The position numbers and the translations under genes are program-made. The notes under the pieces are model-generated. The model was not told the DNA's origin, made no database searches, and was given only the letters and a program-made list of their open reading frames with translations. A stretch of DNA of 64,000 bases from Tritrichomonas musculus (Eukaryota > Parabasalia > Tritrichomonadida > Tritrichomonadidae): NCBI GenBank assembly GCA_039105265.1, contig JAPFFF010000010.1, forward strand, positions 1,922,001 through 1,986,000, written 5' to 3'. Positions within the stretch are counted from its first letter, which is position 1, and each line of letters starts with the position of its first letter. Shown here piece by piece: positions 19,734 to 30,561 of the stretch.

Positions 19734-21461
19734 ATGAAAATAGATTTCCTTACATTGCTAGATGAATCAAATTCCATAAAAAATACAGAAACACAAGAAA
19801 TTTTGATTACTTCTCCTTTAATTGAAGCGGAGGGAGAATATCAAATTTTAAATCCAATAAAAATTTCATCCTCATCGAATACTTTAATTAAGTGCGACAT
19901 TATCGAGATACATTCTCCATCCGTTTCATTTTCCAACTTATCATTTGAAACAAGTATTATTGTAGATACTTCAAATGATTTTACATTTCAAAATTGCACA
20001 ATAAAAAGCACAAAAAAAGTAGCAGATTCAGTTATTTCGATTGTTTCCAGTCAAAATGTACAAATAGACAACTGTAAAATTACAGAATCGATTGATTGCT
20101 GTGGATTATCTGTCAATTTTGAGAGCATAGCCAATATTAAAAACACAGAAATTAGTCATCAATCAGACACACTTTTAGTAATTGGCAACGGATCCTTTGT
20201 TACTGTCAGTCATTGCAATCTTCATCATTCAGAATGCAATGGAATTCATTGCAGTGTAGAATGCAACATTCAAGTTGATCACTGTACAATCAACGACATA
20301 AATTATCCGCCAATTTTAGTCAACTCCTCATTTTGTGAAATAAGCAATAATATCATTCATAGTTGTTCACAAAATGGCATTAACATTGCCAAGTCACCTC
20401 ATTTTACCATAGAAAACAATACCATTTCAAAAATTAGCAGCTCGGCCATTTCAGTCCAATCAGAATCGCAAGGAATAATCAAATCAAACAAAGTCTCAGA
20501 AATAGGTGGTAACGGAGCTTTCATTGAATTTTCAAAAGTCGAATTTTTAGAGAACACATTTAACCAGAGCACATATCCAGGAATTGCTGTTATAAACGAA
20601 TCAGAAGCAACTTTGAAAGATAACAAAGTTAGCAATGTTAAAATGTGTGGAATTGCAGGTCGAAATGCGAAGACGATCAACATCATCAACAATGAAATTG
20701 ATTCAATTTCAGAGTGTGGCATTTCATTGTCAAGTACAGAAAAGTGTCTCATTGAAGGAAACAAAATTACAAACTGCGCAATATCGTCAGTTGAATGTTA
20801 CAACAAATCAAACGCAGTTATTCAAAATAACAAAATATCGCATATGGGGAAATACGCTTTTCTATCGTACACGTCTGGCTCCATCAAATCTGAAAACAAC
20901 GAAATTGACCATATTGGTGATTCAATGGTCAAATTGTCTCATAAAGGAAGTGGTGAATTTATTAACAACAAAGTGTCAGGCTGCCCAAATCAGTGTGATA
21001 ATAAAACGACGTCTATTTATTATTTCGCCAATAATGGTCAATTTGAAGCAGTTACAAATGACAAAGAAAGAGCTGAACAAGATTCAATAAAGTTTGAAAT
21101 GCCTAATGTTAACGATGAAGTCATTCTGTGCTTGAAATGCAACAAAAATCAAAGAAATTGTTACTTGATGAAATGCGGCCATAAAGTTTATTGTAAAGAA
21201 TGCGCGCAATTGGCTCTCGAAAATAAGGAAAATTGCCCTCTTTGCAGGTTCTCAATAATTCAGGTTTCTGAAGGTTACAAAATGGGTGAAGAAGATTTAT
21301 GCTTTCTTTGTTTTGAAAATAAACCAGATGCAATCATTATGCCGTGTGGACATACGGGAGTATGCTCAATTTGCTTGAATAATTGGTTCAAAAATAATCG
21401 TGTTTGTCCATGCTGTAGAACAGGTGATTGTTATTATAATAAAATTGAAACAAGTTTATGA
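19734..21461 (+). CDS. parallel beta-helix protein with two C-terminal RING fingers
   Basis: 575 residues. Residues about 30-430 are a right-handed parallel beta-helix: some fifteen coils of 22-23 residues with Asn ladders and patterns such as I-x-x-N-x-I-x-x-I-x-x-x-G-I, as in PbH1 repeats. Two RING-type zinc fingers follow. The first (about 463-505) starts LCLKCNKNQ, has MKCGH, and ends CPLCRF. The second (about 522-565) starts LCFLCFENKP, has MPCGH, and ends CPCCRT. All Cys/His ligands of a C3HC4 finger can be placed in both. RING fingers recruit ubiquitin-conjugating enzymes, so a ubiquitin ligase whose beta-helix binds substrate is the natural inference. No signal peptide. It begins about 200 bp after the virus-like fossil. 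Confidence 0.82.
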   Translation: MKIDFLTLLDESNSIKNTETQEILITSPLIEAEGEYQILNPIKISSSSNTLIKCDIIEIHSPSVSFSNLSFETSIIVDTSNDFTFQNCTIKSTKKVADSVISIVSSQNVQIDNCKITESIDCCGLSVNFESIANIKNTEISHQSDTLLVIGNGSFVTVSHCNLHHSECNGIHCSVECNIQVDHCTINDINYPPILVNSSFCEISNNIIHSCSQNGINIAKSPHFTIENNTISKISSSAISVQSESQGIIKSNKVSEIGGNGAFIEFSKVEFLENTFNQSTYPGIAVINESEATLKDNKVSNVKMCGIAGRNAKTINIINNEIDSISECGISLSSTEKCLIEGNKITNCAISSVECYNKSNAVIQNNKISHMGKYAFLSYTSGSIKSENNEIDHIGDSMVKLSHKGSGEFINNKVSGCPNQCDNKTTSIYYFANNGQFEAVTNDKERAEQDSIKFEMPNVNDEVILCLKCNKNQRNCYLMKCGHKVYCKECAQLALENKENCPLCRFSIIQVSEGYKMGEEDLCFLCFENKPDAIIMPCGHTGVCSICLNNWFKNNRVCPCCRTGDCYYNKIETSL

Positions 21462-22462
21462 AATTTCATAATTTAATTAATTAAAATAATTTTTTATTCA
21501 TTAACAATTCATTTTTTTGAGTGAATAAGATAAAAAGATGACTGCCCAATAATATAACATTCATATTTTTTTTTACTTTACATCTTTAAACAGGCATAAT
21601 TGCATATTTGCAATCATCAGACGACACTTATTTGCTTAATCCAACTCTAGATAGTTTTGTGCGAAGTTTTTTCTGACAATCTTAACCAAAACATATCACC
21701 TCATCAAACCAATTATTTATTCAATACAATTCAATCTTCTACAACTCCAGAATCAGGAGAGTGATCACATATTGAAGCGATCACACCTGCATCTAAGACA
21801 CTCAATGTAATCACACAAGCTGCAAGAACATTCGATACAATCACGATGGCAACAGGACGCCCAGATACAAATGATCTTCACTATTAATAGTTGGGATTCT
21901 TTGAAACGTTTCTTTTCTTCTCCAAACATCCCACGAAGAATATATTAATTGTTTGATATTCAACACATAACACATATTCAAAGATTATTGATTAATGATC
22001 ATTCTAGTACAGCTATAATACGATAGAGTTATTCGTTAACAAGGCACTACAATTGGTTTATGCATCATTGAAAATTGAAAACTTTTCTTCTTGAAGAAAA
22101 AGAAAAAGAGACACATTTTTCTCATTATCTAATATATATATATATATATATATATAGCTCACTAAAATAAATTATTTTATTATAAATAATTAAAATTAAT
22201 TTAGAGCAATTTATAAATAATTATTATCAATAATGCTAGATAATTAAATATATTATATTTATATTACTTTTTTTTAGTTTTCTTTAGTTTTTTGGTATTC
22301 AATTACCAAAAAAACATGTTTTTGAAATTCATTTTTGTAAAAAATTTTTGATCGTTTTGGAGAAATTTTATAAACTTTTGACCTTAATTTTTTCATAGTT
22401 AGTGCTTTCAGAATCATAATATTCTAATCCAAAGTGATAGAGGGCTGCATATATAATTATAT
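21462..22462. other. 1-kb intergenic region with peptide-repeat remnant and (TA)n
   Basis: A plus-strand stretch at 21771-21887 reads as a short repetitive peptide (units like ITPASKTLNV, ITQAARTFDT) ending in a stop, probably the tail of a lost gene. A (TA)n microsatellite occupies about 22132-22156. Otherwise AT-rich, no gene. Confidence 0.45.
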
Positions 22463-24065
22463 ATGTCTTTTCGTATTATAGAAAAAAGGGATGATAACAC
22501 GACAATAGCTGTACTAGAAAATAATACAGAAAATTTAAGAAAAAATGTTTCGTTTTCTGATAAGTTATCGACCAGAACTATTTGCGAATCCAATCAATAT
22601 TCCAAATATTTAACAAAAAAAGAAAAAGGACAAATAAATCTATTAAATAAATCAAAAGAAAAAGATATTAAATTCAATTTTCAAGACAAACAGTCAAATC
22701 ATCTAAACAAAGATATAAAAATATTCCAATCAAATCAAAAAGTTTATAACACTTCTCAATTACCAGCAATTCAATCAACAAAACTCTCGAATGTGTTACC
22801 AACAGGCCAAACAACAAATAATCATCATTTTCTACCAACGATTCAAATAAATAACAAGATATGTGCACAAGAAGCTGGACAGAAATATCAAAAATCAAAT
22901 ATAGAAACAAAATCTAGCTTAAATACAACAAGAAACAACCAAAAAATTAACAAAGAATTTATTGAACCATCTTTCTCAAAGGAAGAGAAACCGGAAGCAA
23001 CAAAAATTGAGCAAACAAACAATAAATTGAACACCGAATCAACTTTTTCAAAAGAAACGAAACAAAATGGAACAGAAATTGAACAAACAAACAAGAAATT
23101 GAACACCGAATCAACTTTTTCAAAAGAAACGAAACAAAATGGAACAGAAATTGAACAAACAAACAAGAAATTGAATTCAGAACAATCAAGTTCAACGAAC
23201 ATTATTTCAACTTCTAATTTCAGCCATTCATATACAGTTTGTTTTTATTAATCATTTTATTTTATTTTATTATTCACTTCTCATTTTATATAACATCGAA
23301 TCACTGGAAGTAGAATTGATCCACATTTTTGAAAAAAAAATTTTAATGTGCCAAAAAACTGTCCAGTAATTTTATTTTAAATGAGAATTGAAATGAATAA
23401 ATAAATAAAAAATGATTTATTTTTATCAATTAACTAACAGGTAGTATGTAAGACGTAAACTTCTTCCGCCCAAATTACTCAGTGAAGAGAACAAAATCAC
23501 ACTTGTTCTAGATCTGGATGAAACCTTAGTTCATTCAGTATTTGCACCCACATCTCACTGTGACTTTTCGTTCATAACGGATCCTAGGCATCACATCAGC
23601 GTTTGTATTCGACCAGGAGTCAAAGAATTCATTCATCAAGTTGGAAATCTTTATGAATTGGTTCTTTTCACAGTTGGCAATAACATTTATGCTGATCGGA
23701 TCATCGACTTTATTGATCCTCATCATATGATAAAGCACCGACTTTATAGAGAGAGTTGTACGTATTTAAATGGAACCTTTGTTAAAGATTTGTCTAGACT
23801 TGGAAGAGATTTGAATAAAGTGATAATTTTGGATGATTCTCCTCTATCTTATAAATTACAGCCTAAAAATGCTTTGCCGATATCAAGTTGGATTGATGAT
23901 CCTGATGACAAAGAACTTCTAAGGATTCAAAATTTTTTAATTCAAAATCACGCAGCAGATAATGTTTATATCATTCTGAATGAATACAGAAGAAAGTATT
24001 TAAAAACTCGTAATAGAAAAAGAAACATAAAAAGGAAATGCCTTTCTCCTAAAAATAAAAAATAG
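22463..24065 (+). CDS. SCP/FCP1-like CTD phosphatase (two exons)
   Basis: Exon 1 is 22463-23236 (258 codons), exon 2 is 23445-24065 (206 codons plus stop); both boundaries are phase 0. Exon 1 encodes a polar, disordered N-terminus containing a perfect 72-bp (24-residue) tandem duplication at about 23024-23167 and a diverged third copy. Exon 2 encodes the whole FCP1/NIF (HAD) phosphatase domain: YVRRKLLPP lead-in, the nucleophile motif LDLDETLVHS (about residue 280), RPGVKEF, ELVLFTVG, FVKDLSRLGRDL and ILDDSP, followed by a basic tail. The domain dephosphorylates Ser/Thr, classically on the RNA polymerase II C-terminal domain; the actual substrate here is unknown. The Lys/Arg-rich C-terminus could direct it to the nucleus. 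Splicing is inferred from frame, phase and splice motifs. Confidence 0.82.
23237..23444 (+). other. intron, 208 nt
   Basis: The donor reads GTTTGT, one change from the trichomonad GTATGT type. The 3' end reads ACTAACAGGTAG: ACTAAC plus six bases ending in AG, the same spacing as the Trichomonas motif ACTAACACACAG. Removal joins two phase-0 reading frames exactly and restores a full phosphatase domain. Confidence 0.8.
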
Positions 24066-24124
24066 ATGTTATTTGATTACTCTGAAATTTGTAACTTTTT
24101 CTTTTGATTCAAAAGTATATTTGA

Positions 24125-24240
24125 TTACTCACCAATCGTAGTTACAGAAGAAGAAAATGCGATTTTTATTAATATTAAACATCGATTAAATGTGAAATCT
24201 CATATTGAAGTTACTGAAGAAGGTAATGTGACTCTTATTA
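24125..24240 (-). pseudogene. BspA-like LRR remnant
   Basis: The minus strand reads as about one and a half LRR_5 repeats (TLPSSVTSI, then an in-frame stop, then a diverged repeat ending SSSVTTIGE). It is a decayed scrap of the LRR family whose intact members begin about 500 bp to the right. Confidence 0.6.
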
Positions 24241-24345
24241 ATTGTTGAAAATATTCTATCTTTTATAAAGTCTCAATTTTTTGGATTATTATTAAATATC
24301 TTGTTTAAATTATGAAATATTACAAATCAATTATATAGATATGAA

Positions 24346-24417
24346 GTCTGAGTAACTTAATGGCAAGAGTGAACCTCTTACACAGGTTTGGTGATGGTTC
24401 GATTCCATCCTTGGACA
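24346..24417 (+). tRNA. tRNA-Val(UAC)
   Basis: A 72-nt cloverleaf. Acceptor GTCTGAG pairs with CTTGGAC (with G-T wobbles), discriminator A. The D stem ACTT/GAGT closes a loop with GG; anticodon stem AACCT/AGGTT; loop CTTACAC gives anticodon TAC; variable region of four bases; T stem GATGG/CCATC with loop TTCGATT. Internal A and B boxes (GGTTCGATTCC) are good. A T-rich pol III stop follows. No intron and no encoded CCA. Confidence 0.88.
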
Positions 24418-24730
24418 TTTTTTTGATTTTTTTTTTTTTTATCTTTGACTTCTCTCTTATTTTTATGTAGTTATTTCTGGAAATAACTACAAAAATATAA
24501 TTATAAAGCAGATATTCAAAAAAGTAACTTCCTGCCTTTACTAATTACAATTCAACAAAAAATAAAGAAAATATTCTTTTTTTCCCCCAAAATCAATTGA
24601 GTTTAATGAATAAAATATGATCACAACTATTTTGTTCATTGCATTTACTGTAAGAAATGCATTCAAAATAATTAAAAACAAAATATAAACACTGATTTTA
24701 TTCATGAATACAATAAATAATACCTTATAT
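24418..24730. terminator. pol III T-run terminator and short intergenic DNA
   Basis: Directly after the tRNA come T6 and then a T13 run (to about 24440), a typical RNA polymerase III terminator. The rest to the next gene is AT-rich with no feature seen. Confidence 0.6.
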
Positions 24731-26704
24731 TTATTTTGACAAAAGGTCTTTTGAGAAAGCATTATTGCCAACTGAAGTCACAGAAGATGGGACACATTCT
24801 TCTGTCAACAAAGTGCATCCATAAAAAGCATAACTTCCAATTGATTTAATCAAAGGAGGGAATGAAATATGCGCCAATGATGAGCATCCATAAAAGGCAT
24901 AGTTTCCAATTGATTTAACAGAAGATGGAACTTCAATTTGTGTTAAAGATGAGCAATTATAGAAAGAATTTTTACCAATTGAGTCAACAGATTCAGGGAT
25001 AGAAATAAATGCCAACGATGTACATGAACTAAAAACGCCATCTCCAATTGATGATATTTTAGAGAGAATCGAAACTTTCTCCAAAGAAGAGCACCTGTAA
25101 AAACTATAATTTCCGATTGATTTAACAGAAGAATGAATTTCTATTTGCTTCAATGACGAGCAATCAGAGAAAGAATATTCACCAATACGTTCGACTGAAG
25201 GAGGGAATATTATTTCATTCAATGAATGACATCCATTAAAAGCATAGTCACCAATTGATGCCACAAAAGAAGGAATGATTATTCGTGCTAATGATGAACA
25301 TCCTTGAAACGTGAAATTTCTAATTGATGTTAATGAAGAAGGAATTGTAATTTCTTTCAATGCTGAGCATCCATCAAATGCATATTCTTTAATTGAAGTT
25401 ACCGAAGAAGGAATTATTAAATGTGTCAAAGACGAACATCCAGAAAAAGCTCTCATTCCAATTTCTTTGACAGAAGAAGGAATTATTATTTGTGTTAATT
25501 TCGAACATTTATCGAAAGCTTGAGAACCAATTGAAGTCACATTGGAAGGAATTGTTATGACCTTTTGTGAAAAAAGAAGATTGAGAATGTTGAATCCTTC
25601 TTCGTTTCTCATTTCAGAAATTATCGATCCGATATCATCCGGGAAGAAAATGAAATTCAACGAATCAAGAATGCACGTATCGAAATCAAAACTCAATTCA
25701 TACCAATCATCATCTTGTCTCCTTGAAAGTAAATTATCTTTTATATAATTCGTGATGCTGTTATGATGACATTTGATGCATTCTTTAAGAACACAATTAT
25801 ATGATCTATCGTGGCCAACTATGCCTAAAATATCGTTGTTTTGAGGCTTGATTCTATTTTCTTCGAGAAAGTGAATCAAGTCAGCATTGTTGGAATGAAC
25901 TGCATATTGCCACAGTGAGCTCGTCAGAGGAACATTGCTGTATTTCAAATATTGAATGATCTGAATTGATCCGAAAAATGACGCATATTCAATTAAAGTT
26001 GGCTGTTTATCAATCAGAAACGAATTCGTTTCAAATATCGATGGATTGATTATTGTAGAATTCGATGTGCCAGTGCGATTTATATATGAAATAAACTCAT
26101 CAACTAAGTCATTTCGGATTAATGAGCAAATATATGAATCGTTTTCGCCAATTTGACACTTTTTTTCAAATGATGATATTTCTTCATCAAAAGTGCTCAA
26201 AATTTTATTTTCTATCATTTTCTGATTGTTTTCATCAATATACTGCTTCATTCCTGGATATAAATAAAAAATTCTTTGAATGTCATTGACTTTTTTCTTT
26301 GAAAAAGTTCCTGTAAATGATTCAATGCTGTTTATGTAAACTTCTAGAAATTGTGAGTCTGGTTTAAGAAAGCCTTTTTGCAATAGAAGAAGAAGTGCTC
26401 TCTTGTTGTATTCTTTGCACTTTTTGATATAATTGGAAATTGGAGCTGGCTTCTCTTTGATTAGATAATGATATACTTTTTCTAGTTTTTCGAAAAAATC
26501 TGATGTCCGAAAATGATTATCGGCTATTTTTGATATCAATCGAAATAATATTTGTGTTTCTTCTTTGTTTTGTAAGATATCATATTCATCCATTATGGTA
26601 ATAAAATTGCTAAATTCTGTTTCAGAATCATCATCAGCTTCAATAAAATCTAAAAGGGCTGTGTTAATATCTTTCATTTTTTTTATAAAAGCCTCGATTT
26701 CCAT
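24731..26704 (-). CDS. DUF3447-type N-terminus fused to BspA-like LRRs
   Basis: 657 residues. Residues 1-310 are the trichomonad DUF3447/ankyrin-associated block: an acidic helical start, then GENDSYICSLIRNDLVDEF, SIFETNSFL, a degenerate ankyrin pair around LIEYASFFGSIQIIQYL, and the signature ECIKCHHNSI. Where ankyrin repeats would normally follow, about eleven LRR_5 repeats begin (about 385) with IPSSV-x-x-IG-x-x-AF-x-x-C-SSL and continue to the C-terminus. The chimera suggests exchange between two repeat families. No signal peptide or membrane segment. The function is unknown; it is likely a cytosolic protein-binding scaffold. It lies in tandem, same strand, with its relative at 26856-29754. 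Confidence 0.85.
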   Translation of the reverse strand: MEIEAFIKKMKDINTALLDFIEADDDSETEFSNFITIMDEYDILQNKEETQILFRLISKIADNHFRTSDFFEKLEKVYHYLIKEKPAPISNYIKKCKEYNKRALLLLLQKGFLKPDSQFLEVYINSIESFTGTFSKKKVNDIQRIFYLYPGMKQYIDENNQKMIENKILSTFDEEISSFEKKCQIGENDSYICSLIRNDLVDEFISYINRTGTSNSTIINPSIFETNSFLIDKQPTLIEYASFFGSIQIIQYLKYSNVPLTSSLWQYAVHSNNADLIHFLEENRIKPQNNDILGIVGHDRSYNCVLKECIKCHHNSITNYIKDNLLSRRQDDDWYELSFDFDTCILDSLNFIFFPDDIGSIISEMRNEEGFNILNLLFSQKVITIPSNVTSIGSQAFDKCSKLTQIIIPSSVKEIGMRAFSGCSSLTHLIIPSSVTSIKEYAFDGCSALKEITIPSSLTSIRNFTFQGCSSLARIIIPSFVASIGDYAFNGCHSLNEIIFPPSVERIGEYSFSDCSSLKQIEIHSSVKSIGNYSFYRCSSLEKVSILSKISSIGDGVFSSCTSLAFISIPESVDSIGKNSFYNCSSLTQIEVPSSVKSIGNYAFYGCSSLAHISFPPLIKSIGSYAFYGCTLLTEECVPSSVTSVGNNAFSKDLLSK

Positions 26705-26855
26705 TATTATGAATTATTAAAATTTTATGAAATTTTAGAGATAAAATTTTTGAAAATTTTGACTTAAAATTTTGAATGAATAAAAAGTCAAATATGAACT
26801 TTTTGAATTGTCAAGAATATTGAAATTCAAAGTTTTTTTAAAAAAAAAATGTTTA

Positions 26856-29754
26856 TTATATAAGGGATAAACAATCATAGAAAATAGCTGATCCTCTTTT
26901 TGTCACACTATATGGAATTGATATTGATACAAGTGATGAACATCCTCTAAAAGCATAATCGCCAATTTCATTCAAAGAAGAAGGATTTTCAAAATCAACT
27001 TGAGTAAGAGATGTACAATATTGAAAAGCTCCTTTCCCAATTTTAGTTACAGAATTAGGAATGACAATTTGTTTTAATGACGAACATGAAAAGAAAGCAA
27101 AATCACCAATATTTAATATAGAAGAAGGAATTGATATTTGCTCAAGTGAAGAACATCCATTAAATGCGTAATCTCTTAATTGTGTCACAGATGAAGGAAT
27201 ATTCACTTTCTTTAATGAAGTGCATTCGCTGAAAACATTACTTCCGATTCGATTAACAGAAGAAGGAATTGAAATTTCAGAAAGCGATGAACATTCAGCA
27301 AATGCAAAAGCACAAATTAATGTCACAGAAGAAGGGATTAAAATTTTTTCAACTGATGAACAGCCTCTAAATGCTGAGTTACCAATTTCTGTCACTGAAG
27401 GAAGAATTGTTATTTCTCGAAGCGATGAACATCCATTGAATACATAATTACAAATATAAATTACTGATGAAGGAATTGTTAGTTCTTCGAGTGATGAGCA
27501 TCCATCAAAAGCATGATCACCAATACAAGTTACTGATGAAGGAATTGTTATTTCTTTAAGCAATGAACATCCACTAAAAGTTCTCTCTTTAATTGATGTT
27601 AAAGAGGAAGAAAGTGAGATTTTAGTAAGAGATGAACAGTTGTTGAATGCATTTTCTTCAATCGAAGTCACAGAAGAAGGAATCGTAATTTCTTTCAGTA
27701 AAGAACACCGTAAGAATGCCGAGTTTCCAATCGATGTTATTGAAGAAGGAATTGAAATTTGTGCCAACAATAAACATTCACTGAATGCATAATCACCAAT
27801 CAAAGTGACAGAAGAAGGAATTGATATTTGACTTAACTTCGAGCAACCTCTGAAAGCTTGATTTCCAATTGATTTAATAGAAGAAGGAATTATTAATTGT
27901 GTAATAGATAAACAGTAACTAAAAGTGCCTTCTTTGATTTCGGTTATAGAAGAAGGAATTTCAACTTCTTTAAGTAATGAACACTTGTTAAAAGCAAAAG
28001 AACCAATTGATGTGACAGAACTAGGAATTGCTATTTCAGTCAATGATGAGCATCCTCTGAAGGCGTTCTTTTCAATCGAAGTTGTAGAAGAAGGAATTGT
28101 TACCTGTGTTAATGATGCGCATCCATAAAATGCTGACTTTTTAATCGATTCCAAAGAAGAAGGAAGAGTTATTCGAGTTAACTTTGAACAGTAAAAGAAG
28201 CAATGATCAATGAATTCGATATCAGTTTGATTTAATAAAAAGTCAATGATTTCAATATTATTATTCTGAGCTGCTAAATTCAATGCGTTAATATAAATTA
28301 AATTAATTAAATTTCATTCAAATTTCATTAATATGAAATGGCATAAATCTAAATTATTAATAAAAACTTCATTAAAAATATAATTATGTTTGAAATAAAA
28401 TTAAAAAGAAGTAAATAAAAGAATTTCATTAAGAAAAAATCTTAACATAATTAACAAATAATTAAAGTAGAATTCTATTAATTAAACAATTAAATCAAAT
28501 ATCATTCAAACAACTTGAATAAAATGACTACGAAAATTTTATTCAAAAATGAAGTAAATTAAAAACGATTTTTTGATTTAAATCAATTTGTCCTGTTTCT
28601 AACAAAAGTTTTACAATAGGTAAATAGTCATAAAGGCAAGCATAATAAAAGATGAATTGAATATTGTCATAATTTTGAATGAATTCAAAATTATGATAAT
28701 GAAATCCATATGCAACTCTATTTGCGATAAAATTGTTTGAATTTATTTCAATATTCATTTCCATCAAGTTATTCAAAATGTAATTTGAAATTCCATTGTG
28801 ATGACATTTAATTGATTCTTTCAAACATTCCACAAAATTTGAATTCGACGGTTTTACGCCGTTTTCTTCAAGAAGATGAATCATTTCTGGATTGTTTCCA
28901 TGAATTGCGTAAAGCCACAACGATGGGGTTAATTTAACACTTTTCAATCGTAAATATTGAAAAATTTGAATCGAACCGAAAAATGCTGAATATTCAATTA
29001 ATGACGGTCGATTTTTCTGAAGAAATGAATTCGTCTCAAAAATTGAATCGGGAATGATGCTTGAAAGAGAAGAATTCGTTCTGTTAATATATGCATCAAA
29101 TTCTTCAATTGAATCTTCTCGAATTAATTGGCAAACATACGACTCATTTTCTCCTATTTGGCGGTTAATTTCAAAACTTTCAATGAGATTTTGTTTCAAT
29201 AGAAAATTTTCAATTCGACATTTTTCTTTCTCACTCAAAAAAGATTTGATTTCTGGGAAAAAATAATAATTATAATTTCTTGATGTTGAACGGTTGTACA
29301 CAGAATATTTGGGAAGATTTTCTTTTCCTGCTTCGGTGAAGTAAAATCTAAAGAATTTCGGAATCAGACGTTTATTTTGAGGCAATTCTTTGACTATCGT
29401 TTCGTCAACATTAATTATTTGTTGTTTAAATAGAAATAAAAGAATTCTTTTGTTGTTCTTGAAAATGTCAAAGATCTCTTGATTTGAATAGGTTTGTTTG
29501 ATAAATTTTTGGAAAAATAAAAAAATTCGTTCTATTTTGTGCATAAATCCTGCATAACGATGGTGATGATTCGAAATTTCATTTATTAAATAAAGTATCG
29601 ATTTGAATTCTTCTTTATCTTCTTGTAATTCATCCACACTTAAATTATTGATGAAAGTTTCAAAAATTACATCGTTATCATCCTCATCATTAATATACTC
29701 AAGGAAGCTATCATATAACTCCTTTCTTTGTAAGAAATATTCTTGATATTCCAT
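26856..29754 (-). CDS. DUF3447-ankyrin-LRR protein, split by a 260-bp spacer
   Basis: Two minus-strand frames that I read as one gene. The first (29754 to 28543) is a 403-residue DUF3447 block with EDKEEFKSILYLINEIS, GENESYVCQLIRED, SIFETNSFL, LIEYSAFFGSIQIFQYL, ESIKCHHNGI, ending DLNQKIV just before a stop. The second (about 28290 to 26856) has no ATG: it opens in the middle of an ankyrin repeat (NALNLAAQNNNIEIIDFLL) and passes into about sixteen LRR_5 repeats. The lack of a start and the split at the ankyrin boundary match the arrangement at 32738-39252 and 58235-60504, so an intron at about 28285-28545 is inferred, though splice motifs are not evident. The alternative is a gene broken by insertion. 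Confidence 0.65.
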
Positions 29755-30561
29755 CAAAAAATTTACTATTAAGGGATTCTGATTTCTCTCTCAATTATTT
29801 GAGCCAAATTTTCTCAGAAAAAGTTAGTTTTATTGAGTGTTTTTTTTTTCTTTCATTGAATTCGATGATTCATTATAATTATTTAAATGTACATGTTTAA
29901 AAAAAATAAAAACATTATATTTAGAGATGGGAAATGGGCTGGGGCAGTTCTTTTTTGCCCGAAAAATTTTCAATTCCCCAGCAATATCAGATCTTTGAGC
30001 GTTTCTTCTTTCTTGTTCGGGCAGATACCTTCACAAATGAAAAATGATTCAGTTTTGAATCACCTCACCATAGACCGTCTCTATGAAATATTTATCTATT
30101 TTTTAGCGATAATATCCACTTTTTCATAAAAAAAGAACTTTTTCACTTAAACAAATCTTTATATCTTCAAAATAAACTGATAAAACATAATTTATAATAA
30201 TTAAAATATATCATATGCTTGTCTAGAATCATATAACATTGGTTTTAAATAATTATTATAATTGCTTTGCGTTTTTGTGAAAAAGTTCATTTTCCACCAA
30301 AATGTGTTTTTTTCTATATAACACAATTCCTCACAAAAAGTTTATTTTCTTATATTTTCAAGATTTTAATTGTTTGAACGAACTATATTCAAATTATTCA
30401 AATTTTGGAAAATATCTATGTGGTCAGTTCACCAAAATTTTGAGAATATTTTATTTAATTTCTATCTTCAAATCATTAAAATTTTTGAAAATACCTATGT
30501 GGTCAGTTCACCAAAATTTTGAGAAAATACTATTTAAAAAAAATATAGCCATTTTTAAATA
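29755..30561. other. intergenic region with a doubtful ORF and a 31-bp direct repeat
   Basis: An 80-codon plus ORF at 29887-30129 lies in a slightly GC-richer patch (GGGCAGTTC and TGCCCG could pair). I do not recognise it and doubt it. Two copies of a 31-bp segment beginning CTATGTGGTCAGTTCACC lie at 30416-30446 and 30495-30525, the second 36 bp before the next start codon. Confidence 0.45.

Noticed and set aside
22674-23202. Minus-strand ORFs with duplicated Phe/Val/Cys-rich peptides
   Set aside because: Reverse of the tandem duplication in the phosphatase exon 1; hydrophobic only because the sense strand is AAA/GAA-rich.
25311-28128. Plus-strand ORFs of 65-80 codons opposite the LRR chimeras (peptide pattern like EVTEEGI)
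   Set aside because: They are the antisense of repeated IPSSVTSI codons. The regular spacing of the sense repeats keeps the opposite frame open.
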